Below the pieces are notes generated by a model. That model had not been told where the DNA came from. It searched no databases and saw only the letters and a list, made by a program, of their open reading frames with translations. DNA of 64,000 bases from NCBI RefSeq assembly GCF_900115365.1, contig NZ_FOWD01000015.1, forward strand, positions 44,200 to 108,199, in the 5' to 3' direction. The translations under genes and the position numbers were made by a program. The stretch's first letter is position 1, and the number at the start of each line of letters is the position of its first letter. This DNA comes from Anaerocolumna aminovalerica. GTDB lineage: Bacteria; Bacillota; Clostridia; Lachnospirales; Lachnospiraceae. Below are positions 41,331 through 53,689 of the stretch, piece after piece.

Positions 41331-42176
41331 ATGATTAAGGTAAAGAATGTATCATTTAGTTACACAAAAAAGCCCTTTGTAAAAGACATTAGTTTTTCCG
41401 TTGGTGGTGGTGAGATTTTTGGATTTTTAGGACCCTCCGGTGCAGGAAAAACCACATTACAGAAGATATTAACAGGATTAATATCTACTTATGATGGATC
41501 TGCTGTTGTGGCCGGTATGGAATGCAAGCGGCATAATAACAGTTTCTACGAAAAGATTGGCGTAGATTTTGAATTTTCTACGTTATATGAGAAATTAACG
41601 GCACGGCAAAACCTGCAATTTTTTTCTTCTCTTTATAGGAATCAACCGGCTTCTATTGACAATTTATTGGAAGCAGTGGGATTACATAATGACGCAGATA
41701 AGAAAGTATCAGATTATTCCAAAGGGATGAAGTCTCGGTTGAATTTTATTAAATCACTACTGCATGATCCATCTATTCTTTTTCTTGATGAACCCACAAG
41801 TGGCCTTGATCCAACAAACAGTCGGTTAATGAAGGACATGATTTTAGAAGAAAAACGTAAGGGGAAAACCATAATTATAACTACTCACAATATGCATGAC
41901 GCAACAGAACTCTGCGACAAGGTAGCCTTTATTGTAAATGGGGAAATTCGTGCTTGGGATAGCCCCCATAATTTAATCATGTCAAAAGGAGCAGCAAAGA
42001 TTACTTATTCTTATTTTGAAAATGGAGAGCAGACGTCATCCTGTTTATTAAAAGAAATATCGGAGGATACAAAACTACAAATGCTGATAAAAGATAATAG
42101 TCTGTTATCCATCCATAGCAGTGAACCAACTTTAAATGATATTTTTATTGATTTGACTGGGAGGACACTGTTATGA
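41331..42176 (+). CDS. ABC transporter ATP-binding protein (exporter type)
   Basis: A 281-residue ATPase: Walker A GPSGAGKTT (34-42), a degenerate signature YSKGMKSRL, Walker B ILFLDEPTSGLDP and switch His in IITTHNMHD. The C-terminal extension is typical of drug/antibiotic exporters of the CcmA type. TTTGGAGG at 41318-41325 selects ATG 41331. It overlaps the next gene by 4 bp. With two small permeases it forms a complete exporter. Confidence 0.93.
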   Translation: MIKVKNVSFSYTKKPFVKDISFSVGGGEIFGFLGPSGAGKTTLQKILTGLISTYDGSAVVAGMECKRHNNSFYEKIGVDFEFSTLYEKLTARQNLQFFSSLYRNQPASIDNLLEAVGLHNDADKKVSDYSKGMKSRLNFIKSLLHDPSILFLDEPTSGLDPTNSRLMKDMILEEKRKGKTIIITTHNMHDATELCDKVAFIVNGEIRAWDSPHNLIMSKGAAKITYSYFENGEQTSSCLLKEISEDTKLQMLIKDNSLLSIHSSEPTLNDIFIDLTGRTLL

Positions 42177-42856
42177 GAATGATAAATTTAATTGTAGGGG
42201 ATATACGATTTCAGATAAAGTACGGCTTTTATTTTGTATATACGGTGCTTACGGCTATTTATATTATTATACTTCATACTTTTCCGCCCTCATGGCGTGA
42301 ACATGCTGCGGTTATTATGATTTTTTCTGATCCTGCAGCTATGGGGCTGTTTTTTATGGGTGCAATTATTTTACTTGAAAAAAGTCAGCGTGTGTTAAAT
42401 GCTCTTGCTATTTCTCCTGTCAAAGTAACGGAATACATAATCTCGAAAGTAGTATCTTTAGGATTAATTTCAGTTGTTGTTGCAGGGATTCTTTCAATAT
42501 CGGTAAAAAAGGAGAATTTACTCATAGTATTATTGGCCACAGCTATGACCTCAACTATCTTTACTCTTTTAGGTTTGATTGCAGGTGCAAAAATAGCAAG
42601 CCTTAATCAGTTTCTTATTGCAACTGTACCACTGGAAATGATATACTTTGCTCCTCCAATATTATATTTGTTTGGCTATAGTCCGGCATTTTTAAGGTTT
42701 TATCCTTTAAACCTTTGCATGAGCTTAATAGCAGGGAAATATGAGAAGGTTCTAATCAGTATTGTGATTATTTTTGCAACCATAGGTATTCTGTTTTTGG
42801 TCGCATATCGTTGTACATTGAAGATGTGGAAAAGCGTGGGAGGTGTGAAACTGTGA
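42173..42856 (+). CDS. ABC-2-like permease subunit 1
   Basis: A 227-residue membrane protein with six hydrophobic segments (first YGFYFVYTVLTAIYIIILHT near 17-36; last ISIVIIFATIGILFLVAY near 194-211). Its topology matches the ABC-2/fluoroquinolone-export type permeases that accompany such ATPases. Translation is coupled to the ATPase gene (ATGA overlap). Confidence 0.8.
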   Translation: MRMINLIVGDIRFQIKYGFYFVYTVLTAIYIIILHTFPPSWREHAAVIMIFSDPAAMGLFFMGAIILLEKSQRVLNALAISPVKVTEYIISKVVSLGLISVVVAGILSISVKKENLLIVLLATAMTSTIFTLLGLIAGAKIASLNQFLIATVPLEMIYFAPPILYLFGYSPAFLRFYPLNLCMSLIAGKYEKVLISIVIIFATIGILFLVAYRCTLKMWKSVGGVKL

Positions 42857-43566
42857 AAGCAATTAAATCGAATTTCAGGCAATTCCTACTTTTTCTTAAA
42901 AATGACAACATGATGTTTGCAGCCTGCTTTGCTCCACTGATATGTGCATTACTTTTTCGTTTTGATGTTCCCCTGCTGGAAAAACTGGTAACAAGTTATT
43001 TTAACGTTTCAGAAATCCTCACACCTTACTATGCACTTTTTGATTTATTTTTATCAGTACTGTCGCCAGCCATGTTCTGCTATGTTGCCGCTATGATGAT
43101 TTTGGAAGAAAAGGACGATCATATTGTTGAATATCTGTTTGTAACACCTTTGGGCAAACAGGGATATTTGGTATCAAGACTTGGTGTGCCGGAGGGGATT
43201 TCCATTGCAGTTACAATTATTCTTCTATCATTTTTTAATCTCTCAAAAGTGCCAATTGCTGCAAATATTTTGCTTTCTGTAGCAGGAGCAGCACAGGGAA
43301 TTATTACTGCCCTTATAATAGCGTTATCATCCAACAAGTTAGAGGGAATGGCGTCAGCAAAGTTAACTTCTCTTATGTCACTTGGCATAATTGCACCTTT
43401 TTTCATACAAAAGGGAACACAATACCTGCTTTCACCGCTACCTTCATTTTGGATGGCAAAAGGGGTTTATGAAAATAATTATTTATATATGGTTTTATCC
43501 CTAGTATTATCATCTATTTGGATAGTATTTTTAATAAAAAGATTCGCACCCAAAACCACCGGATAA
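42853..43566 (+). CDS. ABC-2-like permease subunit 2
   Basis: About 237 residues from GTG 42853, which overlaps the previous stop (GTGA) and has GGGAGG at a proper distance. Hydrophobic segments include NMMFAACFAPLICALLF, a central cluster around AMFCYVAAMMILEE and LYMVLSLVLSSIWIVFLI at the end. The motif LEEKDDHIVEYLFVTPLG is typical of ABC-2 permeases. It completes the TetR-regulated exporter. Confidence 0.8.
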   Translation: MKAIKSNFRQFLLFLKNDNMMFAACFAPLICALLFRFDVPLLEKLVTSYFNVSEILTPYYALFDLFLSVLSPAMFCYVAAMMILEEKDDHIVEYLFVTPLGKQGYLVSRLGVPEGISIAVTIILLSFFNLSKVPIAANILLSVAGAAQGIITALIIALSSNKLEGMASAKLTSLMSLGIIAPFFIQKGTQYLLSPLPSFWMAKGVYENNYLYMVLSLVLSSIWIVFLIKRFAPKTTG

Positions 43567-43595
43567 GGATACGTATGAAATCATAGAAACTATAA

Positions 43596-43630
43596 AGGGC
43601 GGTCTTGAAATCGAAATTCAAGACCACCCT
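43596..43630. terminator. Hairpin between the ABC operon and the SDR remnant
   Basis: AGGGCGGTCTTGAA (43596-43609) pairs with TTCAAGACCACCCT (43617-43630) with one mismatch. It probably ends the plus-strand operon; AT-rich flanks on both sides permit action in both directions. Confidence 0.65.
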
Positions 43631-43640
43631 ATAATTACCC

Positions 43641-43799
43641 TTATATCGCGAAAGCTTTTGCTGCCTCAAAGCCAATTCCGCCACCGGCTCCTGTTAGCAA
43701 AATAACTTTTCCCTGCAAATGGTCTTTACAATTTGTACTATTTTCCACAAGCATAGCCTTTGCCCCTCTACAATAGTTTTCTTTTCCCAAAGTTACCAT
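43641..43799 (-). pseudogene. N-terminal remnant of a short-chain dehydrogenase
   Basis: A 52-codon minus-strand frame from ATG 43799 to TAA 43641 contains LQGKVILLTGAGGGIGFEAA, the SDR nucleotide-binding motif TGxxxGIG with its first strand and helix. It stops after KAFAI, at about one-fifth of a normal SDR, so it is a truncated relic. The preceding 26 residues (start MVTLGKENYC) are not recognised. Confidence 0.65.
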
Positions 43800-43827
43800 G
43801 TTAGACTTTAATTCCCCAAATTACATA

Positions 43828-45180
43828 TTATTTTGCCGTTTTTACAAAGCTGTGAAGCCAGTCAACTTTTTTATAATAAATAAGAAATGTTATTGAACTT
43901 AGCATCCAGGTTAATGGATATGCCCAAAAGATTACCCGTATATCCGGTATAATACGTACCATAATTGTTATATAGCTTATGCGGATCACACACCAACATA
44001 CAAGCATAACAATCATGGGAACAGTAGATTTCCCTGCACCTCTTAAGATTCCGGACAGACAGTGGGATAGGGCCAGCAGGCAATAAAACAATGCCTCTGT
44101 TCTTAACTGCATAACGCCAAATTCTATAACATCCGGTTGACTATTGAAGAATCGAATCAATACCGGTGCCAATATCCATAATAGTACACCTACAGTTTCT
44201 GCTAACAGCACCCCCGTGAGAATACCGAAACGGGCACCTTTTTTTGCACGTTCATATTGTTTAGCTCCCAGATTTTGCCCTATAAAAGTTGTTAAAGCTA
44301 CACTGAAACTGGTAATTGGTAAGAATGCAAAGCCTTCAAGTTTTGAGTAACTGCCGCATCCTGCCATGGCAACAGAGCCAAAACTATTGATGTTGGACTG
44401 AACGATGACATTTGCAAATGCTATCACAGAATTTTGAACACCGGTTGGGATACCCATTTTTAAAATTTTTATAAGCATGTTAAATTTAATGCGTATTTGT
44501 TTAATATGTATCCGGTGTTCTCCCTGAACTCTCATAAGCTTAATAAATCCAAGAATAGCACTGACAAACTGTGAGATTACAGTTGCAATAGCAGCACCGC
44601 CGATACCATACCCCAGGACAGCTACAAATAAAAGATCTAAAACAACATTGATGATTGCAGCTATAATCAGGTAGTAAAGAGGATGCCTGCTGTCACCAAC
44701 TGCCTGAAAGATACCCATGCATGCATTATACATAACAATGCCAATTCCCCCTGCAAAATACAACTGAAAATACATAATAGAATTGGGAAGTACATCCTCT
44801 GGTGTTCCCATCATCTTCAGCATCCAAGGTGAAAATATCATTCCCAAAGCTGTTACAATTATTCCGGCAATAATTCCAAAAGCAATGGTGGTATGAACTG
44901 CAATGGATAACTCTTTCTTATCTTTTGCTCCAAAATAACGGGCAATAATCACACCTGCTCCTACGAAAATTCCATTTATAAAGCCTACGATTAAAAAAAT
45001 CAGGCTGCCGGAAGAGCTTACCGCAGCAAGTGCATCCTTTCCAAGAACATTTCCAACAACAAGGGAATCCACAACGTTATAAAGCTGCTGAAATAAATTT
45101 CCCAAAAAGATGGGCATGGCAAATAATACAATTTTTTTTGAAATTTTTCCTTCTGTCAAAGTTTTATCCTTCCTGTACAT
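43828..45180 (-). CDS. MATE family efflux transporter
   Basis: About 450 residues with 12 hydrophobic segments and the MATE N-terminal signature (KISKKIVLFAMPIFLGNLFQ, NVVDSLVVGNVLG), repeated in the second half (GIPTGVQNSVIAFANVIVQS). MATE proteins export cationic drugs or toxins by Na+/H+ antiport. The start is uncertain: ATG 45180 has only a weak ribosome site, while AGGAAGG is well placed for TTG 45159. It follows the MFS gene by about 60 bp and is probably co-transcribed. Confidence 0.9.
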   Translation of the reverse strand: MYRKDKTLTEGKISKKIVLFAMPIFLGNLFQQLYNVVDSLVVGNVLGKDALAAVSSSGSLIFLIVGFINGIFVGAGVIIARYFGAKDKKELSIAVHTTIAFGIIAGIIVTALGMIFSPWMLKMMGTPEDVLPNSIMYFQLYFAGGIGIVMYNACMGIFQAVGDSRHPLYYLIIAAIINVVLDLLFVAVLGYGIGGAAIATVISQFVSAILGFIKLMRVQGEHRIHIKQIRIKFNMLIKILKMGIPTGVQNSVIAFANVIVQSNINSFGSVAMAGCGSYSKLEGFAFLPITSFSVALTTFIGQNLGAKQYERAKKGARFGILTGVLLAETVGVLLWILAPVLIRFFNSQPDVIEFGVMQLRTEALFYCLLALSHCLSGILRGAGKSTVPMIVMLVCWCVIRISYITIMVRIIPDIRVIFWAYPLTWMLSSITFLIYYKKVDWLHSFVKTAK

Positions 45181-45243
45181 AATCTTCAACTTATTATCAT
45201 AGTTGATGTGAAGTATATATGCAAGTACCAAAAGAAAAAATAT

Positions 45244-46419
45244 CTACGACTCCGTAACATGAAACACATTAGTAAACACAAACCCCAACATCATAACAAT
45301 TGCTACTACTATAGCACTCATTCCAGCCCATATCCCAAAATTATCTGATAGCGAACCTACTATAATTGGCATTAAAATAGAGCCAATACCCCCTAACATA
45401 AGCAGAACTCCCATAGACATGGGATATAACTTAATGGTACCTCCAAATGTAGAAACTGTTATAGGATAAATGCCTGCCATAGAAAATCCCAGACCCATAA
45501 TTGCAATTGTAATTACCAATATGTTTTGTGTAGACAATAATAATAGGTAAAAAGCAACCGTTCCAATGCTTGTTATTAAAAGCAACATCTTCTTTGGTAC
45601 CTTATCTCCAATAAATGCACAGGTTAATCTTCCGGCTAGAATAACTGCCCACAATAAAGAAGCAAGCATTTGAGCATATTCTCTGGTCATAATTTCGGAA
45701 TCAATAAAATATTTTACGATCCAGCCATTAATAGCTGATTCTGCACATAAATAGAAAAAGAGAATTCCGGAAACTATCCAAAAATGCTTTAATTTTAAAA
45801 ATTGGTATGATGTGCTTTCCTTTCTTTTGGCCACATCATCTATTTTCATTCGTGAAAATAAGATCATAGACATAATTGCAAGAAGAATTATAACACCGGC
45901 AGCTATTTTCCAGCCACTGTCTCCAGCTATGTTCGTACATGCAATAACCAGGAAGGGAGCGGTTAACGCACCAACCGCAAATACACTATGTAAAATATTC
46001 AAGGCTACAGAGCTGCTGTCTGATACTTCATTTACAACAGTATTATTAAAATTAGAAATACTGCCCCTGCTTAATCCTGTAAATAAAAAGCCCAAAATCA
46101 ATAGAACCGGATTGCCTGTTATAATCATAATAGAAAAGCCCATAACTACAAAACTACACAAAAATAATATTGATTTTTTTCTTCCTAAATAAATCGGCAA
46201 CACCCCTGCGATAAATCCTGCAATTAGATTACCTGTTTGATGTGCCGATAACAAAGCTCCGCTAACTGTATTGTTAAGCCCATATTCACTACTGATAAGT
46301 GGTAAAAATGATCCTAAAATCATAGCATATAAACCGTTGACTGCAAAAACAAAGAAACAGCATTTTAGTATGTATCTATTGTTCTTGTCAAGTTCTGTGT
46401 AAAATGATGGAATACCCAT
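45244..46419 (-). CDS. MFS transporter
   Basis: A 391-residue protein with 12 TM segments. The MFS loop motif is GVLPIYLGRKKSI (between TM2 and TM3) and a second-half counterpart is AFIGDKVPKK. The N-terminus NGLYAMILGSFLPLISSEYG resembles sugar or drug transporters of the FucP-like branch, but the substrate cannot be read. GACAGGAGG precedes the ATG. First gene of a minus-strand pair with the MATE transporter. Confidence 0.88.
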   Translation of the reverse strand: MGIPSFYTELDKNNRYILKCCFFVFAVNGLYAMILGSFLPLISSEYGLNNTVSGALLSAHQTGNLIAGFIAGVLPIYLGRKKSILFLCSFVVMGFSIMIITGNPVLLILGFLFTGLSRGSISNFNNTVVNEVSDSSSVALNILHSVFAVGALTAPFLVIACTNIAGDSGWKIAAGVIILLAIMSMILFSRMKIDDVAKRKESTSYQFLKLKHFWIVSGILFFYLCAESAINGWIVKYFIDSEIMTREYAQMLASLLWAVILAGRLTCAFIGDKVPKKMLLLITSIGTVAFYLLLLSTQNILVITIAIMGLGFSMAGIYPITVSTFGGTIKLYPMSMGVLLMLGGIGSILMPIIVGSLSDNFGIWAGMSAIVVAIVMMLGFVFTNVFHVTES

Positions 46420-46532
46420 TAAAATAAATCCTCCTGTCTAAATCAAAATGCTCAACGAGGGTATTGTACCATATATTATATTAAATACAAGTCTGGTTAA
46501 TGATGACAGAAAGAGTAGTAAACACAATAATA

Positions 46533-47003
46533 TTATTTTAATTTAATAGGTATAAAAGTTTCCATTTGGGCCCAACCTTGTAGATCTATAATTTCCTTGG
46601 GTGTGATAATATGTCCCATTGCATAATGATCAGGGCGCATATCCAACTCAAAAATCTCTGAGCTTTTGATGTATTCCATAGCTTCATTATATAATCTACC
46701 GTTAGTTTCTTCGTCACCATCCCTATAGGTATAAGTAAGATAGTATCCACCATCGAAATCAACAACCTTGTTACCACCATCATTCATATCATCACTTAAT
46801 GCCCACCACCATACCATACCCTGGTTTTCTTCATCAAAGAACAAAAAATCCCTTGGCATAAAATTATCCCTTGCTGAGGGGATGATTTCAGAAAAGTACC
46901 TATCAAATCTCCCCAATATACCATTTGTAGAAAAATCAAAGTTCTTATCCACATCAGATGAAGCAGCTTTAAAAGGCGGTAAAGATATAATTCTAAACTC
47001 CAT
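46533..47003 (-). CDS. GyrI-like small-molecule-binding domain protein
   Basis: About 156 residues. The start MEFRIISLPPFKAASSDV and the final strands (YYLTYTYRDGDEETNG, YIKSSEIFELDMRPDHYAMG) match the GyrI/AraC effector-binding fold, here as a stand-alone domain without DNA-binding part. Stand-alone members may sequester small molecules. AAGAAGG is well placed before ATG 47003; an in-frame ATG at 47021 is less likely. It is a single gene on the minus strand. Confidence 0.7.
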   Translation of the reverse strand: MEFRIISLPPFKAASSDVDKNFDFSTNGILGRFDRYFSEIIPSARDNFMPRDFLFFDEENQGMVWWWALSDDMNDGGNKVVDFDGGYYLTYTYRDGDEETNGRLYNEAMEYIKSSEIFELDMRPDHYAMGHIITPKEIIDLQGWAQMETFIPIKLK

Positions 47004-47309
47004 AAAGATACCTTCTTTCATTCTATTTTACTTATTTGTATCTTACTATATTATTCCTAATAAAGGAAGTTATTTAAATATCTAATTAAATGAACTTATA
47101 CGCTAGTGTGATAAGTGTAGGGGAAAGTTTTAAATTTAAATACAGAGAATCCACTGTTATAAGTTTTATAACAAGATACATAATAAAATAAAAGGAAATA
47201 ATATTAAGTGAGTGTATAGTTTTGCAAAAACACCGTTTGGTGATTATGCATAAAAAATGTCGAAAAAAATGTAACATATATAGAAATATCAATAGATAAA
47301 CTAAAACTA

Positions 47310-47371
47310 TTGAAATGTTAACTAGTAAATACTATAATATATTTACTTAGTAATATTGAAATATATTTACT
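47310..47371 (+). promoter_or_regulatory. Promoter with two LacI-type operators for the sugar operon
   Basis: TTGAAA (47310-47315), a 17-bp spacer and TATAAT (47333-47338). AGTAAATA (47324-47331) faces TATTTACT (47340-47347), straddling the -10. A second site runs from AGTAA (47349) to TTACT (47371) in the leader. A related AGTAAA/TTTACT dyad is in front of the lacI gene. The rest of the 389-bp gap 47004-47392 shows no gene. Confidence 0.65.
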
Positions 47372-47392
47372 AAAAGAATAGGAGGAAGGTTC

Positions 47393-48637
47393 ATGAAAAA
47401 AAGGTTAGCAGCACTATGTGTATTATCTTTAGCAGTGGTAACAATTTTTACCGGATGCAGCAAGAACAATAATAAGGACAATACAGATAACTCAAAAGGA
47501 GGTAAAACAAAAATTCGTTTTGCATCCTGGGATGTAGCAGAAGATGTAGACCGTCAACAGGCACTGGTAGATAAGTTTAATGCAGCACATGATGACATTG
47601 TGGTAACTCTGGAAGCCTACGGCAGCGACTTTGATACAAAAATCAGTGCAGGTATGGGTTCAGGGGATGCACCGGATGTTATGTACATGTGGAACTATCC
47701 GGCATATTCCGGAGGATTAGAACCTCTGGATGGATACATTGAGAAAGAAGGAGAAAATTATAAGTCTAACTTCTATGAAACGCTCTGGAACTATAATTCC
47801 ATCAATGATCAGGTTTACGGTATTCCTATTGGATTTACAACACACGCCTTATTCTACAACAAGGATATATTTGCAGAAGCAGGTGTGGCAGAACCTACAG
47901 CGGATTGGACCTGGGAGGATTTAAAGGCAGCAGCAAAAACCATTACAGAGAAAACTTCAGCATTAGGATTTTCTTTCCAGATGAAGCCGGATCCTTATGA
48001 TTTTGAGATGTACCTGTGGAGTAATGGATCTGCATATTGCGATCAGGATGGAAAACTAGAAGGAAATTTAAATTCTGAGAAATCTCAGGAGGTATTCCAG
48101 ATGTTCCAGGATATGGAGAAGGAAGGATATGCAATAGCTTCAGAAAAAAGTGGAACAGATGAATTCCGTTCCGGTGCAGTAGCGATGTATGTTTATGGCT
48201 CCTGGGCAATCAGTTCACTTAAGGAAGATCAGTTGAATTACGGTGTAACTACCATTCCTGCCTTTGCTAATGCAGGTCAGGATTCAGTAAGTATTTTAAG
48301 CTCCTCTGGTATCTCAATGTCCAAGGATAGCAAGAATAAAGATGCAGCATGGGAATTTATAAAATTCTGGACAAATGAAGAAGCAAATAAAGAACGTATT
48401 GGTTTGGAATTACCTGTATTAAACAGCGTTGTAGAGTCAGAAAAAATTATGGAACAGCCTGAATATGCACCTTTTTATGTTATGTTGGAGCAAAGTAAGG
48501 GTTATACACCGGCAAGCTTTATTATTAAGGATTGGTCTGAAAAATCAGAAAACCTGTCCTTATCCTTTGAAGAAATATTCAACCCTAGTGTTTTACAAAG
48601 TGTACCGGATGTATTAAATAACGCGGTACAGCAGTAA
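47393..48637 (+). CDS. Family 1 extracellular sugar-binding lipoprotein
   Basis: A 414-residue ABC substrate-binding lipoprotein. The signal peptide ends FTGC with Cys22 as the lipidation site. It carries the family 1 pattern: KIRFASWD at the start of the mature domain, ALVDKFNAAHDDIVVTLEAY, DAPDVMYMW, and the conserved GIPIGFTTHALFYNKDIF. It delivers a mono- or oligosaccharide to the two permeases encoded next. No ATPase gene is in the operon; a shared MsiK-type ATPase elsewhere is probable. AGGAGGAAGG precedes the ATG. Confidence 0.95.
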   Translation: MKKRLAALCVLSLAVVTIFTGCSKNNNKDNTDNSKGGKTKIRFASWDVAEDVDRQQALVDKFNAAHDDIVVTLEAYGSDFDTKISAGMGSGDAPDVMYMWNYPAYSGGLEPLDGYIEKEGENYKSNFYETLWNYNSINDQVYGIPIGFTTHALFYNKDIFAEAGVAEPTADWTWEDLKAAAKTITEKTSALGFSFQMKPDPYDFEMYLWSNGSAYCDQDGKLEGNLNSEKSQEVFQMFQDMEKEGYAIASEKSGTDEFRSGAVAMYVYGSWAISSLKEDQLNYGVTTIPAFANAGQDSVSILSSSGISMSKDSKNKDAAWEFIKFWTNEEANKERIGLELPVLNSVVESEKIMEQPEYAPFYVMLEQSKGYTPASFIIKDWSEKSENLSLSFEEIFNPSVLQSVPDVLNNAVQQ

Positions 48638-48662
48638 GCAGGAAAAGAAAGCTTTAGTAAGC

Positions 48663-48687
48663 TATCTGGGGCATAATGCCCCGGATA
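48663..48687 (+). other. Stem-loop between binding-protein and permease genes
   Basis: TATCTGGGGCAT (48663-48674) pairs with ATGCCCCGGATA (48676-48687, one G-T). No T-tract follows. Such hairpins commonly stabilise the binding-protein mRNA and lower downstream expression. Confidence 0.6.
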
Positions 48688-48733
48688 ACTTGCATCTTTT
48701 ACAAATAAAGAAGGGTCTAGGCAGGTGAAAATT

Positions 48734-49657
48734 ATGAAGCGCAAAAAGTTTATAAGGAAAGCAACCCCGTATTTCTTCATTTCTCCATGGATAATTGGTT
48801 TTTTAGTATTCACAATAGGACCGCTCATCTTGTCTCTTATCATGAGCTTTTTTGATTGGCCGTTGACAACTGAGCCGGTGTTTAGGGGATTTGGGAACTA
48901 CATAGAGATGTTCACTAAGGACGCCCAGTTCTGGAAGTCTCTAAGAATCAGTCTAAAATACGCAGCAATTTTTGTACCGTTAAACATGGGAATTGCGCTA
49001 TTCCTTGCCATGCTGATTACACAGCCGGTAAGAGGAGTAAAAGTATTCCGTACTATTTTCTATATTCCAGCAGTTATATCCGGTGTAGCAGTTTCTATTA
49101 TCTGGGGATGGATCTTAAATGGTGACTATGGCGCATTAAATTATTTATTATCCTTAATTGGAATCGAAGGTCCAAGATGGCTGGTAGATCCCGCATGGGC
49201 ATTATTTGCAGTTATCCTTGCCAGTGCCTTTGGTGTTGGTACCATGATGCTCATATTTTATACTAATATTAAAAGTATACCTATCACGGTGTATGAAGCA
49301 GCTTCACTTGACGGGGCCAGTCCCGCAAGACAGTTTTTCAGTATTACTTTACCAATTATAACACCTACAATTTTATTTAATCTGATTACCTCAATTATTG
49401 GTTCTTTCCAGCAGGTTACTCTTGTAATGCTGTTGACTGGCGGAGGTCCCTTAAAATCCACTTATTTTTATGGACTTTACACATATAACAACGCCTTTAA
49501 ACATCATAAATTAGGCTATGCAAGCGCCAATGCCTGGGTGATGTTTATCATAATATTAATTTTAACAGCACTGGTTTTTAAATCCTCATCAACATGGGTA
49601 TTTTATGAGGCAGAAGCAAAAAAAGAAAATAAGAAGAGAAGGGGAGGTAAAAAGTAA
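48734..49657 (+). CDS. Sugar ABC transporter permease, MalF-like
   Basis: A 307-residue membrane protein with six TM segments, starting with RKATPYFFISPWIIGFLVFT. The EAA loop is YEAASLDGASPARQFFSITL, matching the CUT1 sugar permeases. AGGTG before ATG 48734 makes it the preferred start over GTG 48725. Works with the next permease. Confidence 0.93.
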   Translation: MKRKKFIRKATPYFFISPWIIGFLVFTIGPLILSLIMSFFDWPLTTEPVFRGFGNYIEMFTKDAQFWKSLRISLKYAAIFVPLNMGIALFLAMLITQPVRGVKVFRTIFYIPAVISGVAVSIIWGWILNGDYGALNYLLSLIGIEGPRWLVDPAWALFAVILASAFGVGTMMLIFYTNIKSIPITVYEAASLDGASPARQFFSITLPIITPTILFNLITSIIGSFQQVTLVMLLTGGGPLKSTYFYGLYTYNNAFKHHKLGYASANAWVMFIIILILTALVFKSSSTWVFYEAEAKKENKKRRGGKK

Positions 49658-50478
49658 TGAAGATGTCAAGAAAAACGAAAGCTATAATATATATTTTACT
49701 GACAGTAATTGCGGTATACTTCCTTGCACCTTTTGTATATATGTTCTTTACTACTTTTAAAACAGAGGCAGAGGCAATTGCATATCCGCCGAAACTGTTA
49801 CCTTCAAAATGGCTGTTTGAGAATTTTGTGAATGCTTGGAAATCACAACCTTTTGGAACTTATTTAAAGAACTCCATTTTGGTTACCGTATTGACTACCA
49901 CAGGTCAGATACTTTCATGTTCTTTGGTTGCCTACGGTTTCGCTAAATTTGAATTTAAAGGGAAAAACATCCTGTTCATGATTCTTCTTTCAACCATGAT
50001 GATTCCCTGGGATGTTACCATGATTCCACAGTACATGGAATTTAATATGTTTGGATGGATTAATACATTAAAGCCTTTAATCATACCGGCATGGTTCGGT
50101 TCGGCTTATTATATTTTCCTTATGAGGCAGTTCCTCATGGGAGTTCCAAAGGATTTTGAAGAAGCTGCCCGTATCGATGGAGCCAACTCTTTTCAGATTT
50201 ATTGGAAGATATATATGCCAATTTTAAAGCCCTCCCTTATTCTGGTGGGCGTTCTGAATATGATTTCAGTATGGAATGACTATCTTGGACCATTGATTTT
50301 CTTACAGGAAAGAAGCAAATACACACTGGCATTAGGGCTGGCAGCCTTTAAGGGAGTTCACAGTACGAGAATTATTCCTATGCTTTGCATTACAGTTATT
50401 ATGATTATACCACCAATTATTGCATTTATTGTTGCACAAAAATACATTGTAGAAGGAACCAGTGGTTCCATTAAATAA
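49657..50478 (+). CDS. Sugar ABC transporter permease, MalG-like
   Basis: A 273-residue six-TM permease (first helix AIIYILLTVIAVYFLAPFVY) with EAA loop FEEAARIDGANSFQIYWKIY. ATG overlaps the previous stop by one base (TAATG), so translation is coupled. Together with the MalF-like subunit it forms the CUT1-type channel. Confidence 0.93.
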   Translation: MKMSRKTKAIIYILLTVIAVYFLAPFVYMFFTTFKTEAEAIAYPPKLLPSKWLFENFVNAWKSQPFGTYLKNSILVTVLTTTGQILSCSLVAYGFAKFEFKGKNILFMILLSTMMIPWDVTMIPQYMEFNMFGWINTLKPLIIPAWFGSAYYIFLMRQFLMGVPKDFEEAARIDGANSFQIYWKIYMPILKPSLILVGVLNMISVWNDYLGPLIFLQERSKYTLALGLAAFKGVHSTRIIPMLCITVIMIIPPIIAFIVAQKYIVEGTSGSIK

Positions 50479-50480
50479 GA

Positions 50481-50537
50481 AAAAGCGGCCGGGTAGCTTA
50501 TTTCAGATAGTATGTGTTCTGTTTTCTGCCCGGCTTT
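50481..50537 (+). terminator. Attenuator-like hairpin before the GH2 gene
   Basis: GCCGGG (50488-50493) pairs with CCCGGC (50529-50534), with A-rich and T-rich flanks (AAAAG/CTTT). The loop is long. It may reduce expression of enzyme genes relative to the transporter. Confidence 0.45.
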
Positions 50538-50589
50538 ACATTTATCTCAGTTACCAAAACTATCATTTATAGTTATATTATTTAGATAA

Positions 50590-53595
<3,006 letters not shown>

Positions 53596-53689
53596 TTCCT
53601 TGGAAAGGAAAAAGAGAGGAAGATTATTTGAATCAGGAATGAAACAAAGAAATCTTCCTTCCATTAAATTAAGAAAAGGAGCAGGTGAG

